Shown in pieces: positions 1 through 6,871 of a stretch of 10,682 nt of DNA (the stretch's first letter is position 1; the number at the start of each line of letters is the position of its first letter). The stretch comes from Nitrospirota bacterium. Its GTDB lineage: Bacteria > Nitrospirota > JACRHJ01. The position numbers and the translations under genes were made by a program. The notes below the pieces were generated by a model, which did not search any database, was not told the origin of the DNA, and saw only the letters and a program-made list of their open reading frames with translations. The DNA is taken from the NCBI GenBank assembly GCA_021815285.1, contig JAKAHE010000061.1:1-10682 (forward strand), read 5' to 3'.

Positions 1-1
1 G

Positions 2-67
2 GACCAGGTCGTCGGCGCGGTTCCGAAGGCCCAGCTTAAATCCAAGGTCGATTCTCTGTTGGCATAA
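2..67 (+). CDS. thioredoxin, C-terminal end (partial)
   Basis: Only the last 21 codons are in the window, ending in TAA at 65-67. They read DQVVGAVPKAQLKSKVDSLL plus A. This matches the end of the thioredoxin fold, where a conserved V-G-A (last strand) is followed by a short helix of the form K-x-Q-L-K-x-x-(I/L/V)-D; E. coli thioredoxin ends similarly with VGALSKGQLKEFLDANLA. The CxxC active site lies outside the window, so redox activity cannot be checked. The next gene starts 33 bp downstream on the same strand with no terminator between, so co-transcription is possible. A thioredoxin-like domain at the end of a larger protein is the alternative. Confidence 0.78.
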   Translation, partial: DQVVGAVPKAQLKSKVDSLLA

Positions 68-100
68 TTTGCGGTTCCCCCAAGCTGCAAGGAGGACCTT

Positions 101-760
101 ATGAAGACTGTAGCGCAGAAGATAAAAGACGCGATCAACAGGAAGGGGTTCGGCACCGTCAAGGAGTGCGCTCAGGTTCTGGGCCTTCCTTACGAACTGC
201 TCCGGAAAGTTGTCGGCGAAGACCATATTCCCAAGGACGAGCAACTGCTCGTCTACGCAAAGAAGCTGGGGATAGAGCCTAAGGATCTTCTCTTTACCGC
301 CTATCATCAGAAAGCCCCCTCCGACTTCAAGGAATATTTCGAGAAGAAGCTTATAAGGGAAACGCCGGCGCATTATAACAAGGTGCCCCTCCTCACCTGG
401 GTGCAGGCGGGCGGGTTCGCATCCGGCACGGATAAATACCCTTACCCCGGAGTAGCCGAAGAATACGTAGAGACGGACCTCCAGAGTAAATACCTCTTTG
501 CGATGCGTGTAAAGGGAGACTCAATGGAGCCTCTCTTCCGCGAGGGAGAGGTTGTGATTATAGACCCGGAGGTGCAGCCCCAGCCCGGCGATTACGTGAT
601 AATCAAGAACGACACCGAGGAAGAGGCTACCTTCAAGCAGCTCAAAAAATACCGCGGAGTCTGGGTAATGCACCCGTTGAACCCTAAATACGAAGACCAT
701 GAGATGAACAGGGAGATGCGGGTGCTTGGGAAGGTAATCCGAAAGCAGATGGATTTCTAA
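101..760 (+). CDS. S24-family (LexA/CI-like) self-cleaving transcriptional repressor
   Basis: A 219-residue predicted DNA-binding repressor with a C-terminal S24 latent-protease domain. Residues ~1-65 form a helical Cro/CI-type helix-turn-helix region (helices around 3-14, 20-28, 31-38 and 45-55). Residues ~94-215 form the S24 domain. The pieces needed for autocleavage are visible: an Ala103-Gly104 scissile pair in WVQAGGF, the catalytic Ser141 in GDSMEP, and Lys179 in ATFKQL as the general base. In the family, RecA-type stress signals stimulate self-cleavage and release repression. The start at 101 has an excellent ribosome site (aaggagg, 89-95) with a 5-nt spacer. It follows a thioredoxin gene and has its own terminator. 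No phage genes are nearby, so this is a chromosomal stress repressor or a prophage leftover; its targets cannot be read here. It is not canonical LexA, because the HTH is Cro/CI-like rather than winged. Confidence 0.9.
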   Translation: MKTVAQKIKDAINRKGFGTVKECAQVLGLPYELLRKVVGEDHIPKDEQLLVYAKKLGIEPKDLLFTAYHQKAPSDFKEYFEKKLIRETPAHYNKVPLLTWVQAGGFASGTDKYPYPGVAEEYVETDLQSKYLFAMRVKGDSMEPLFREGEVVIIDPEVQPQPGDYVIIKNDTEEEATFKQLKKYRGVWVMHPLNPKYEDHEMNREMRVLGKVIRKQMDF

Positions 761-791
761 GTTACTTTTTCCCAGGTGAAAGAAAAGTAAC
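761..791. repeat. inverted repeat right after the S24 gene stop codon
   Basis: gttactttt at 761-769 pairs perfectly with aaaagtaac at 783-791 (9 bp, with a further T-G wobble inward), starting at the base after the TAA of the upstream gene. The 3' arm continues into accaaaagaaag. It may act in RNA stabilisation or as part of a two-step terminator with the GC-rich hairpin at 810. The wording resembles a gttac/aaagtaacc intergenic motif that I remember from many proteobacterial genomes, but that is memory rather than a search result. Confidence 0.55.
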
Positions 792-809
792 CAAAAGAAA
801 GCAGAATAT

Positions 810-845
810 AAGCCGCCAGATAGATATATCCGGCGGCTTTTTTAT
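810..845 (+). terminator. rho-independent terminator of the S24 repressor gene
   Basis: aagccgcc (810-817) and ggcggctt (832-839) form an 8-bp GC-rich stem around a 14-nt loop, followed immediately by a T-tract (838-843). It lies 50 bp after the S24 stop codon and before the promoter region of the next gene, so it should end the thioredoxin/S24 transcript. Confidence 0.85.
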
Positions 846-898
846 TTCCTTTGGTTGGCTGAATATGATGCTATATTTAAAGTATAGAGGAGGTGGCT

Positions 899-1423
899 AT
901 GATTATATATCTTCTTTCCGTTATTACCGCCGTAACGCTCGGCGCTGCGCCGTCCAGCCCGGTCAGCAGGCAACAGGGATATCCGGTTCCGGACATATCG
1001 AAGGCCACGTTGATATTCGAAGAGAACCAGCTTATAGGCGACAAAAAGCCGCCAACGGTAATTAATATCAGGACATATAAAAGCCCTGATGGGTCTGTTT
1101 TCAGGTCTTATTCTGTCGGAGGGCATATATTCCGCTACGATGTTGGCATAAACGGCGCGCCGCCTTTTCAGTACAGGCTTGTCGATGAAAAAGGTAACGG
1201 TGTCTTCACCAAGAAAGAGGCTATGACGGGCCGGATGAAAGTGAAGGGGCAGAAGGGGAGCGAGGAATATTATATCGATTTGGGGCCGGAACCTGGAAAG
1301 GAATACAGGTACAGCTATGAGAAGATGGAAAGGCCCGGCATAAGAGAACAGGCTCGGCTGCTTGAGGGACTGCCGATTTACATACCGCAGTGGGTGTTAC
1401 TGAAGGGCGATTTGTTGAAATAA
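899..1423 (+). CDS. small probably exported protein of unknown function
   Basis: A 174-residue protein I do not recognise. The start at ATG 899 is preferred over an in-frame GTG at 893 because gaggagg (887-893) is an ideal ribosome site 5 nt before the ATG and overlaps the GTG. Residues 1-17 are hydrophobic (IIYLLSVITAVTLGAA) and end in small residues, so a signal peptide is likely, although the n-region has no positive charge. The mature part is polar and beta-rich. It contains DEKGNGVFTKKE (96-107), a 12-residue loop resembling an EF-hand with Asp1, Asn5, Gly6 and Glu12 but Lys at position 3. The C-terminus is LPIYIPQWVLLKGDLLK. There are no cysteines and no later membrane segment. A TATATT -10 candidate lies at 872-877 with a poor, short-spaced TTGGTT at 851-856. 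It sits between two terminator-like structures and is probably monocistronic. Confidence 0.72.
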   Translation: MIIYLLSVITAVTLGAAPSSPVSRQQGYPVPDISKATLIFEENQLIGDKKPPTVINIRTYKSPDGSVFRSYSVGGHIFRYDVGINGAPPFQYRLVDEKGNGVFTKKEAMTGRMKVKGQKGSEEYYIDLGPEPGKEYRYSYEKMERPGIREQARLLEGLPIYIPQWVLLKGDLLK

Positions 1424-1452
1424 CAACAGGTCTTGAGCGTTAGCGAGCAGAT

Positions 1453-1501
1453 TTTAAATAGTATTGATTATTTGTTTTTCTCTAACTATTTAAATTTTTT
1501 T
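1453..1501 (+). terminator. AT-rich inverted repeat plus T-tract (weak terminator or binding site)
   Basis: tttaaatagt (1453-1462) and actatttaaa (1485-1494) are perfect 10-bp inverted arms around 22 nt, followed by seven T (1495-1501). It lies 29 bp after the stop of the small exported gene, so it could terminate that transcript, but the stem has only two G/C pairs and would be weak. A third half-site, taatagt, follows at 1501-1507. The symmetric arms also suit a dimeric activator site upstream of the promoter candidate at 1523-1540. Confidence 0.4.
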
Positions 1502-1522
1502 AATAGTCAAAAATTTTTCCAT

Positions 1523-1540
1523 TGGGTATAGTTGTTGCAG
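1523..1540 (+). promoter_or_regulatory. candidate promoter for the riboswitch/RR-PilZ transcript
   Basis: Two readings overlap. As a sigma-54 site, GG (1525-1526) and GC (1537-1538) are separated by exactly 10 nt and the -12 block is a perfect TTGCA; the -24 block GGGTAT is weaker than TGGCAC. As a sigma-70 site, TATAGT (1527-1532) follows TAGTCA (1504-1509) at 17 nt. Either would start transcription about 20-35 nt before the riboswitch. The sequence does not decide between them. Confidence 0.4.
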
Positions 1541-1572
1541 GATTTCTAACCGCAAAACAGCTTCTCAAGTTT

Positions 1573-1673
1573 AGCTTTTAAACGAAAAAGGTAACCTGAT
1601 CCGAAAGGACAGGGCACAAAGACGCGGCCTTAAGGAGTATTCCCATGGTCGAGCGTCCGCCGTAATTAAAGCT
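1573..1673 (+). promoter_or_regulatory. GEMM-type riboswitch (cyclic-di-GMP-I class, possibly the cGAMP variant)
   Basis: The RNA has the parts of the GEMM fold in order. Outer helix P1: agcttt (1573-1578) with aaagct (1668-1673), plus CG (1583-1584) with CG (1661-1662). Then gg-taacc, corresponding to the family's GGCAAACC. Then a hairpin cctg-a-tcc / gga-cagg (1595-1613) capped by the GNRA tetraloop GAAA (1603-1606). Then GGGCACAAAG, close to GGGACGCAAAG. Then a long arm gacgc/gcgtc (1621-1625, 1653-1657) and ggcc/ggtc containing CCTTAAG...CATGG, which resembles the 11-nt tetraloop receptor (CCTAAG...TATGG) used by this class. An intrinsic terminator follows, and the downstream gene carries PilZ, a c-di-GMP-binding domain. 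The 3' segment after CATGG departs from the usual AGCCGGGTTGCC, so ligand and activity are uncertain. Confidence 0.78.
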
Positions 1674-1680
1674 TTATCCG

Positions 1681-1715
1681 GCCTGCCACCTTTTTCATGG
1701 GGCAGGCTTTTTATT
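1681..1715 (+). terminator. intrinsic terminator, likely expression platform of the riboswitch
   Basis: gcctgcc (1681-1687) pairs with ggcaggc (1701-1707); the stem extends by cc/gg with one bulged A, around a T-rich loop, and is followed by tttttattt (1708-1716). It lies 7 nt after P1 of the riboswitch and 40 nt before the RR-PilZ start, the usual place for ligand-controlled transcription termination. I could not identify a clear antiterminator pairing, so the sign of control is unknown. Confidence 0.8.
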
Positions 1716-1755
1716 TATCCAGCTATGCGGTCGCCAGAGAAAGGAGCGAACCCCG

Positions 1756-2532
1756 ATGCCTTTTAACAAAAAGGTAATCCTCTTGATTGACGATTCCGAA
1801 ACCTTCGTGATGTACATGGCGATACTCCTGAAGAGGATGGGATACGACATACTGCCCGCCAAGAACGGCGTCGAGGCGCTGAAGCTTCTGAATATACTAC
1901 CGCCGGACCTTGTCATGCTCGATATACAGATGCCTGTTGTCGATGGCATAAAGATTCTTGCCGAAATCAAGAAAAACGAAAATACGTCCGCAATACCGGT
2001 CATAATGCTGTCGTCCGATGCCAAGAGCGAGACCGTTGAAAAATGCATGTCGCTCGGATGTTCCGGTTATCTTACAAAGCCGGTAATGCTGGAAGACCTG
2101 CACTATGTAATCCAGGATGTCTTTTTCAGAGCCATCGGATGGAAGAGGAAGCATATCCGGGTGCAGCATGTATCCCAGGTAACATTGATAAAGTCGGAAG
2201 AGAGATTCGACCTTTTTACCGAGACACTCTCACAGGGAGGGATGTATGTAAGGAAGAAGAATCCCTTCCCGGTCGGAACCCAGGTAAAGGCATTGCTTGA
2301 GGTGGAAGGCGAAGTCCTGGATCTGGACGGGATGGTTATCTATAACAAGGGAATCTACGGAGACTTCTTTAAGATTCCGCCGGGCATGGCAATAGAGTTT
2401 ACCGGCGTTAGCGAAAAAACTTCAGCAATGTTAACGGGTTATGTATCCGGTCTGCTGGCCGAAGACCTTATAAATGCGCAGGAAGAGAGCGTCCTGAGCA
2501 TGAAAAACAACAGGGTAGAAATAACCAATTGA
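1756..2532 (+). CDS. response regulator with CheY-like receiver and C-terminal PilZ domain
   Basis: A 258-residue two-domain protein. Residues ~5-123 form a receiver: acidic pair Asp12/Asp13, phosphoacceptor Asp56 (DLVMLDIQMP), Ser86 at the switch position and Lys108 in YLTKP. Residues ~130-235 form a PilZ domain with the c-di-GMP motif R131-x-x-x-R135 (RKHIR) and TLSQGG (157-162), matching (D/N)xSxxG except that the first position is Thr. It probably couples a phosphorelay to c-di-GMP level in the cytoplasm, as in PilZ proteins controlling motility, pili or exopolysaccharide; there is no DNA-binding domain. The start is set by aaaggag (1740-1746), 9 nt before ATG. Upstream is a GEMM-type riboswitch with terminator. 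Downstream, the stop is 5 bp from the stop of the giant exported protein on the other strand, with no terminator between. No partner kinase is adjacent; the PAS kinase at 8898 is an orphan candidate. Confidence 0.9.
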   Translation: MPFNKKVILLIDDSETFVMYMAILLKRMGYDILPAKNGVEALKLLNILPPDLVMLDIQMPVVDGIKILAEIKKNENTSAIPVIMLSSDAKSETVEKCMSLGCSGYLTKPVMLEDLHYVIQDVFFRAIGWKRKHIRVQHVSQVTLIKSEERFDLFTETLSQGGMYVRKKNPFPVGTQVKALLEVEGEVLDLDGMVIYNKGIYGDFFKIPPGMAIEFTGVSEKTSAMLTGYVSGLLAEDLINAQEESVLSMKNNRVEITN

Positions 2533-2537
2533 AAAGA

Positions 2538-5500
2538 TTATCGAATAAGCAGCTTGAGCGGTGGGCCGTATGCGGTATATTTCAAGGCGGTTCTTCCCGC
2601 GATACGTAAAAATACCGTAGCTCCGAGGGTTATAATTTTCTTCCATATTTTGCCGCCGGGTATAAAATTTCCGTTTTTTGAGACCCCGACTGTAATCGTT
2701 CTGGTCGTGAAGTCTTCCGACGCGCTCGCCTGAACCGTGCAGGCCGCAAAGCCTGCCGGGTTCCATGATATTTCCGGCGGAGAGGTTATAATCGAATCCG
2801 CCGCGGGGTATACTATTTCCGGGCCGCCAGTAACGCATGTCAGATTTTCCGCGCTGAAAGTCGTCTCGCCTGTAGGGAGTTTTCCCGAAAACCGCCAGTA
2901 AAATTCCGGGCCAAGCCTGGTTATTTTCTGCCAGGCATATGTCGTCGGCGTATACGTGGAGAGCGATCCGTATTCATGCGCCGGGAGATTTATCGGGGCG
3001 ATGAAATACGGCTCGGACGAAAACTGTACGGATAGCGAAGAGCTTTCGCCGGGGTCGGCTGTCATTTCCGGTATGGTAAAAACATCCGTGGAAGGAACGG
3101 CTGAAACATTTGTGAAATTACCGTCGAGAACGAGTTTTTGCGTCTCGCTGTAAAATCTCTCGTTCTGGGCGTCATGCCCCGATACCTTCCAGAATATCGT
3201 CCCGCCAAGCCTTGTTATCCTGTTCCATACTTTGGGAGCGGGATGGAACTCCGGGGTTATGCCATGATTGTCCGAAGTGAAACGGAGACTTCTTTTAAAG
3301 TCCGGCGCGCTGGAAAAATAGACAATGAAATCTTCGCAGACATTGGGTATCCAGGTAAATATCGGCGGGTTTGTAAAGCCGGGCGGCAGGACGTATGCGG
3401 CTGGTCTTACGGCATTATTCAAAGGCTCGGCTGCGGTCGGCGAGATATTATTTATGCTGACCGGAAGCGTATATACGGCTGAAACGTTACCCGCATTGTC
3501 CGTGGCGCGCACGCCTATCGTGAAATTTCCGGAGAGCGGGAGAGACCATAAGTAGTTCCAGTTTGATGAGCCTGAAACCTCTGTCCAGACGCCGTTTCCA
3601 AATGTTATTTCAACCCTGTTTACGCCTGAGCCGCCGTCGTACGCGCTCCCGGTGATATTGAAACTCTGGCCGCTCAAGACTTGCGACGGCTGTAAATCCG
3701 TAATACTCACCACCGGGCTGGTCGTGTCCAGCAATATGCCTGCGGAGCAGGTTGTAATGTTCCCCGCCGGGTCGGCAAACCGCGCATATACCGTCTTCTC
3801 TCCGTCTCCCGCCGGCAGTGTCCAGTTCTCGGACGGATTGAAGGCTTCCCATGATGAACCGTTGAAACTGCCGTCGTTGCTTATCTGCATTCCGGTTATT
3901 GCGTTTTTGTCGCTTGCCGAAAGCGACAGCGTAACCGATGCGTTGTTTGTCGTGGATGCGTTTCCGTTTATGCTTATAGTACCGACGGGCTTAGTGTTGT
4001 CAACCGTTATTGCAACACCTGCGCCCGGGTTCTCGATATTCCCGGATTTGTCGATTGCGCGTGATTGCAGCGTATATTCCCCGTCGGCAGGCATGGCAAC
4101 GGAACAGCTCCAACTCGACCATGACCCGTCGGAGGAGGTATCGGAAGCGGGAGTCCAATTGCCCGTGGCGGACGAAAATACCCGCACCTGGCTTATTCCG
4201 AGTCCGGAATTGTCAAGGGCAGTCCCGGTTACGGTCAACTCCGAACCGCTTACATAAGAGCCGTTTGCCGGGGAATCTATGCCTGATGAAGGCATGGCGT
4301 TATTTACCTGGATACTGATTCCGCTTTTGGGAACTTCGACGTTACCCAGGTAATCTATCCCGCGCGACTGCACGGTGTATGCGCCATTGGCCGGCGCGGC
4401 TATAGCGCAACTCCAGTTCGACCACGACCCGTCGGAGGATGTGTCGTTTGCGTCTGTCCATGTATTGCCGTCGGTTGAAACCTGTATCATATCCACGCCC
4501 GTGCCTGCGCCGTCCGTGGCGCTTCCGGTAACGGTCATGGTCGCTCCGCTCATTTCCGAGCCGGACAGCGGCGATGATATTTGTGATACCGGAGGCGTAT
4601 TGTCCACGATGGCCGTAATCCCGGCGCCGGGAGTTTCGACATTGCCGACATTGCTCGTGGCGCGGGATTTTATCGAATATGCGCCGTCTTGCGGAACCGG
4701 CCACTTGTAGCTCCAGGTTTTCCATATTCCGCCGGATGTGTCTGTCGCGGGTTGCCATGTATTGCCGCCGTCGGTGGATATTTCCACCTTCATAACCCCG
4801 GAGCCGCCGCCGTCGCTTGCCGTGCCGTCAATCGCACAGACCGTTCCGTTTACGAGTATTGTGTCCGCCCGGCTTTTGAAAATACCCTCCGGCAGGGCGG
4901 CAAACAGTGTATTATCCTGGCCGTATGCCGGTGAAATAGCGGCGTAAACAACCCCGGAACCTGGCAGGCCGGGGCCGGATAGAGTCCATGTATTGCCGCC
5001 GTCGTCGGACTTGAAAACTCCTCCTCCACCCGTGGCGATATAAAGAGTATTGTCCGAGGCGAAGTCCGGGGATATGGCGATGCCGGTTATGCCGCCTTCT
5101 GCGCCTGTAGTTATGCGGTTCCACGTGGAACCTCCGTCCGTGGATTTATAAAGACACGGGCCGGAGCCGTCAGATGCGGATCCGCTTACGAAAACGGTCC
5201 GGTCGGTTGCAAAATCAGGCGAAATTGCGATTGAACAAACGCTGCCAATCTGCGGATTTACCTGGTTCCACGTAGACCCGCCGTCCGTTGACCTGAAAAC
5301 CCCTCCGCCAGTCACCGACGGACCTGGCGCAGTCCCGGCAAAAACAATATTATCCGCCGCATAAGCGGGCGACACGGCAATTGCGACAGCAGCCCCGGGA
5401 AGCGCCCTGGTGGAGTTCCAGCCTGCTCCGCCACCGGTCGTCTTGTAAGCCGCGCCGTTTCCCGTTACGGCGAATACAGTGCCATCGGATGCGTAATCCG

Positions 5501-6836
5501 GCGAGAATGCAATATCGGATACGCTGCCCTGCGGCAGGCCGGAGCCGGAGGCCGCCCATGTTCTGCCGCCGTCCACGCTTTTGAATATGCCGCTTGCAGT
5601 CCCGGCGAATACGGCGCTGTATGAGGAAAAGGCCGGGGATACGGCGATGGAGAGAATATTCAAATCTACAAGGCCGGAATTTACCGCCGCCCAGGTAGAG
5701 CCGCCGTCCTGCGTTTTCAGGACGCCGCTGCCGGACGTTCCGGCAAAGGCGGTATGGTCGTTTCCGTAATCAGGCGAAAAGGCGATAAATCTTGCGGACG
5801 CCTGATTTATTTTTTTCCAAGAGAAGGCGTTTATTGAAGACGCCGGCTCGGTGCCGTCCACTGTGAAATTAATCCCGGCGCCTGGCGATTCCACGTTGCC
5901 CGCCAAATCTGTGGCGCGGGACCGGATAGACCAGTTTCCCAGGGCAGTCGGCGAAAATACATACCACCATGCCGCCCAGCCGCCGCTTTGCATGATGTCT
6001 GCGGGTTCTGCCCATGTTTTGCCGCCATCATAGGATATCTCTATCTTCTGCACTCCGGAGCCGCCACCGTCGCTGGCCGCGCCGGAGACCACCAGGGGTT
6101 TTGGGGCGACGAAAGAACCTGAAACCGGGGAGCTTATGGAGGATTCCGGCGGCGTCGTATCGAGGGAAATTCCCGAACTTATAATATCAGACCAGTTCCC
6201 GGCGCCATCGACCGCCTGCGCGCATACGGTCTTGGGACCGTCTCCGGAAGAGACATGCCAGGGTTCTGTTATTGTCGCGCTTTGTTCCGATACCGTCTGC
6301 CACGGCCCCCAGATTCCGGTGCAGTTGCCGAACCTGACTGTCGAAACGACGTTATCGTCCGATACGTCAAGCCTCAGTTGGACAGTGGTAGAATTCGTAT
6401 ATTGCGCCCCGCCGTCTATCTGCAATGTCCCGGATGGCCTGGTCGTATCGAGCGTTATCGAGCTTTGATATGACTCAGTGCCTGAGATATTCTTAAAGCA
6501 TGTGCTTGCGCAGTTACCCCATATATCCGTATTGCAGCAGTATGAGGTCTGATTGGTAAAATAAGCGGTAACCTGGATTGTCTTGATGCCGTCCCCGGAA
6601 CCGACATTAAACGGGAGATTGTTCGCCGGGCTGACGGACATGGCAGGCCCGTTTGGTTCCTGCACGCCAAGGAGGTATGTCCCTTTGGGATAGCTGATTG
6701 AGAGCGTAACGCTCGTATTGTTTGTATATGCCGCTCCGCCGTTAATCGTTAGACTTCCCGCACCCTCCGCCGCGAAAGGGAACAGGAACAAAGGTAAACT
6801 CAGGGTAAGAAAAACACAATATGATTTCAATTTCAT
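2538..6836 (-). CDS. giant exported protein: Ig-like modules, seven-blade BNR/sortilin-like propeller, C-terminal triple repeat
   Basis: 1432 residues. A signal peptide is visible: MKLK, hydrophobic 6-23, probable cleavage near AEG (23-25). Module order: two Ig-like units with T-N-N/S-T-x-V and SGDGxKT signatures (~28-130, ~136-226); an Ig-like unit (~232-328, SSPVSGS...SDGGGSGV...DGGKTW...RATDLAGN); a propeller (~335-655) with seven copies of (I/A)AxSPxxxxxxxxF and DGGxTW turns at 377, 422, 518, 567 and 612 plus a degenerate GGGAGW at 468; Ig-like units ~659-746, ~751-846 and ~851-946; a third early-type unit (~952-1037); another Ig-like unit (~1045-1130); then three repeats (~1135-1238, ~1250-1336, ~1339-1432) sharing W-x-(R/K)-I-x-x-LG. 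BNR turns are typical of beta-propellers; no catalytic residues or membrane anchor are evident. Likely secreted or surface-bound, with a binding role inferred. The ribosome site is weak; a sigma-54-like promoter lies ~35 bp upstream. Four cysteines cluster at 100-113. Confidence 0.88.
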   Translation of the reverse strand: MKLKSYCVFLTLSLPLFLFPFAAEGAGSLTINGGAAYTNNTSVTLSISYPKGTYLLGVQEPNGPAMSVSPANNLPFNVGSGDGIKTIQVTAYFTNQTSYCCNTDIWGNCASTCFKNISGTESYQSSITLDTTRPSGTLQIDGGAQYTNSTTVQLRLDVSDDNVVSTVRFGNCTGIWGPWQTVSEQSATITEPWHVSSGDGPKTVCAQAVDGAGNWSDIISSGISLDTTPPESSISSPVSGSFVAPKPLVVSGAASDGGGSGVQKIEISYDGGKTWAEPADIMQSGGWAAWWYVFSPTALGNWSIRSRATDLAGNVESPGAGINFTVDGTEPASSINAFSWKKINQASARFIAFSPDYGNDHTAFAGTSGSGVLKTQDGGSTWAAVNSGLVDLNILSIAVSPAFSSYSAVFAGTASGIFKSVDGGRTWAASGSGLPQGSVSDIAFSPDYASDGTVFAVTGNGAAYKTTGGGAGWNSTRALPGAAVAIAVSPAYAADNIVFAGTAPGPSVTGGGVFRSTDGGSTWNQVNPQIGSVCSIAISPDFATDRTVFVSGSASDGSGPCLYKSTDGGSTWNRITTGAEGGITGIAISPDFASDNTLYIATGGGGVFKSDDGGNTWTLSGPGLPGSGVVYAAISPAYGQDNTLFAALPEGIFKSRADTILVNGTVCAIDGTASDGGGSGVMKVEISTDGGNTWQPATDTSGGIWKTWSYKWPVPQDGAYSIKSRATSNVGNVETPGAGITAIVDNTPPVSQISSPLSGSEMSGATMTVTGSATDGAGTGVDMIQVSTDGNTWTDANDTSSDGSWSNWSCAIAAPANGAYTVQSRGIDYLGNVEVPKSGISIQVNNAMPSSGIDSPANGSYVSGSELTVTGTALDNSGLGISQVRVFSSATGNWTPASDTSSDGSWSSWSCSVAMPADGEYTLQSRAIDKSGNIENPGAGVAITVDNTKPVGTISINGNASTTNNASVTLSLSASDKNAITGMQISNDGSFNGSSWEAFNPSENWTLPAGDGEKTVYARFADPAGNITTCSAGILLDTTSPVVSITDLQPSQVLSGQSFNITGSAYDGGSGVNRVEITFGNGVWTEVSGSSNWNYLWSLPLSGNFTIGVRATDNAGNVSAVYTLPVSINNISPTAAEPLNNAVRPAAYVLPPGFTNPPIFTWIPNVCEDFIVYFSSAPDFKRSLRFTSDNHGITPEFHPAPKVWNRITRLGGTIFWKVSGHDAQNERFYSETQKLVLDGNFTNVSAVPSTDVFTIPEMTADPGESSSLSVQFSSEPYFIAPINLPAHEYGSLSTYTPTTYAWQKITRLGPEFYWRFSGKLPTGETTFSAENLTCVTGGPEIVYPAADSIITSPPEISWNPAGFAACTVQASASEDFTTRTITVGVSKNGNFIPGGKIWKKIITLGATVFLRIAGRTALKYTAYGPPLKLLIR
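4106..4446 (-). repeat. two DNA-level copies of an Ig-module segment inside the giant gene
   Basis: Segments 4106-4143 and 4409-4446 match at 32 of 38 bases, offset by 303 nt, exactly 101 codons and one Ig-like module. They encode the shared TSSDGSW-x-x-WSC stretch (residues ~799-810 and ~900-911). The nucleotide similarity points to recent tandem duplication or gene conversion of this module compared with the more diverged others. Confidence 0.7.
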
Positions 6837-6871
6837 CTTGCATTTTATTTGAAATGACGGGCGATAGCATA

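Noticed and set aside
101..760. Prophage indicated by the CI-like repressor
   Set aside because: No integrase, cro, structural or lysis genes and no attachment repeats are in the window; the neighbours are ordinary chromosomal genes.
853..871. Sigma-54-like TTGGCT...ATGCT before the small exported gene
   Set aside because: GG and GC are 11 nt apart instead of the strictly required 10.
3652..4257. Long plus-strand open frame (201 codons) opposite the giant gene
   Set aside because: It is the antisense shadow of a GC-rich repetitive coding region. The minus-strand frame has a signal peptide and coherent repeated domains, while this one shows no domain pattern or ribosome site.
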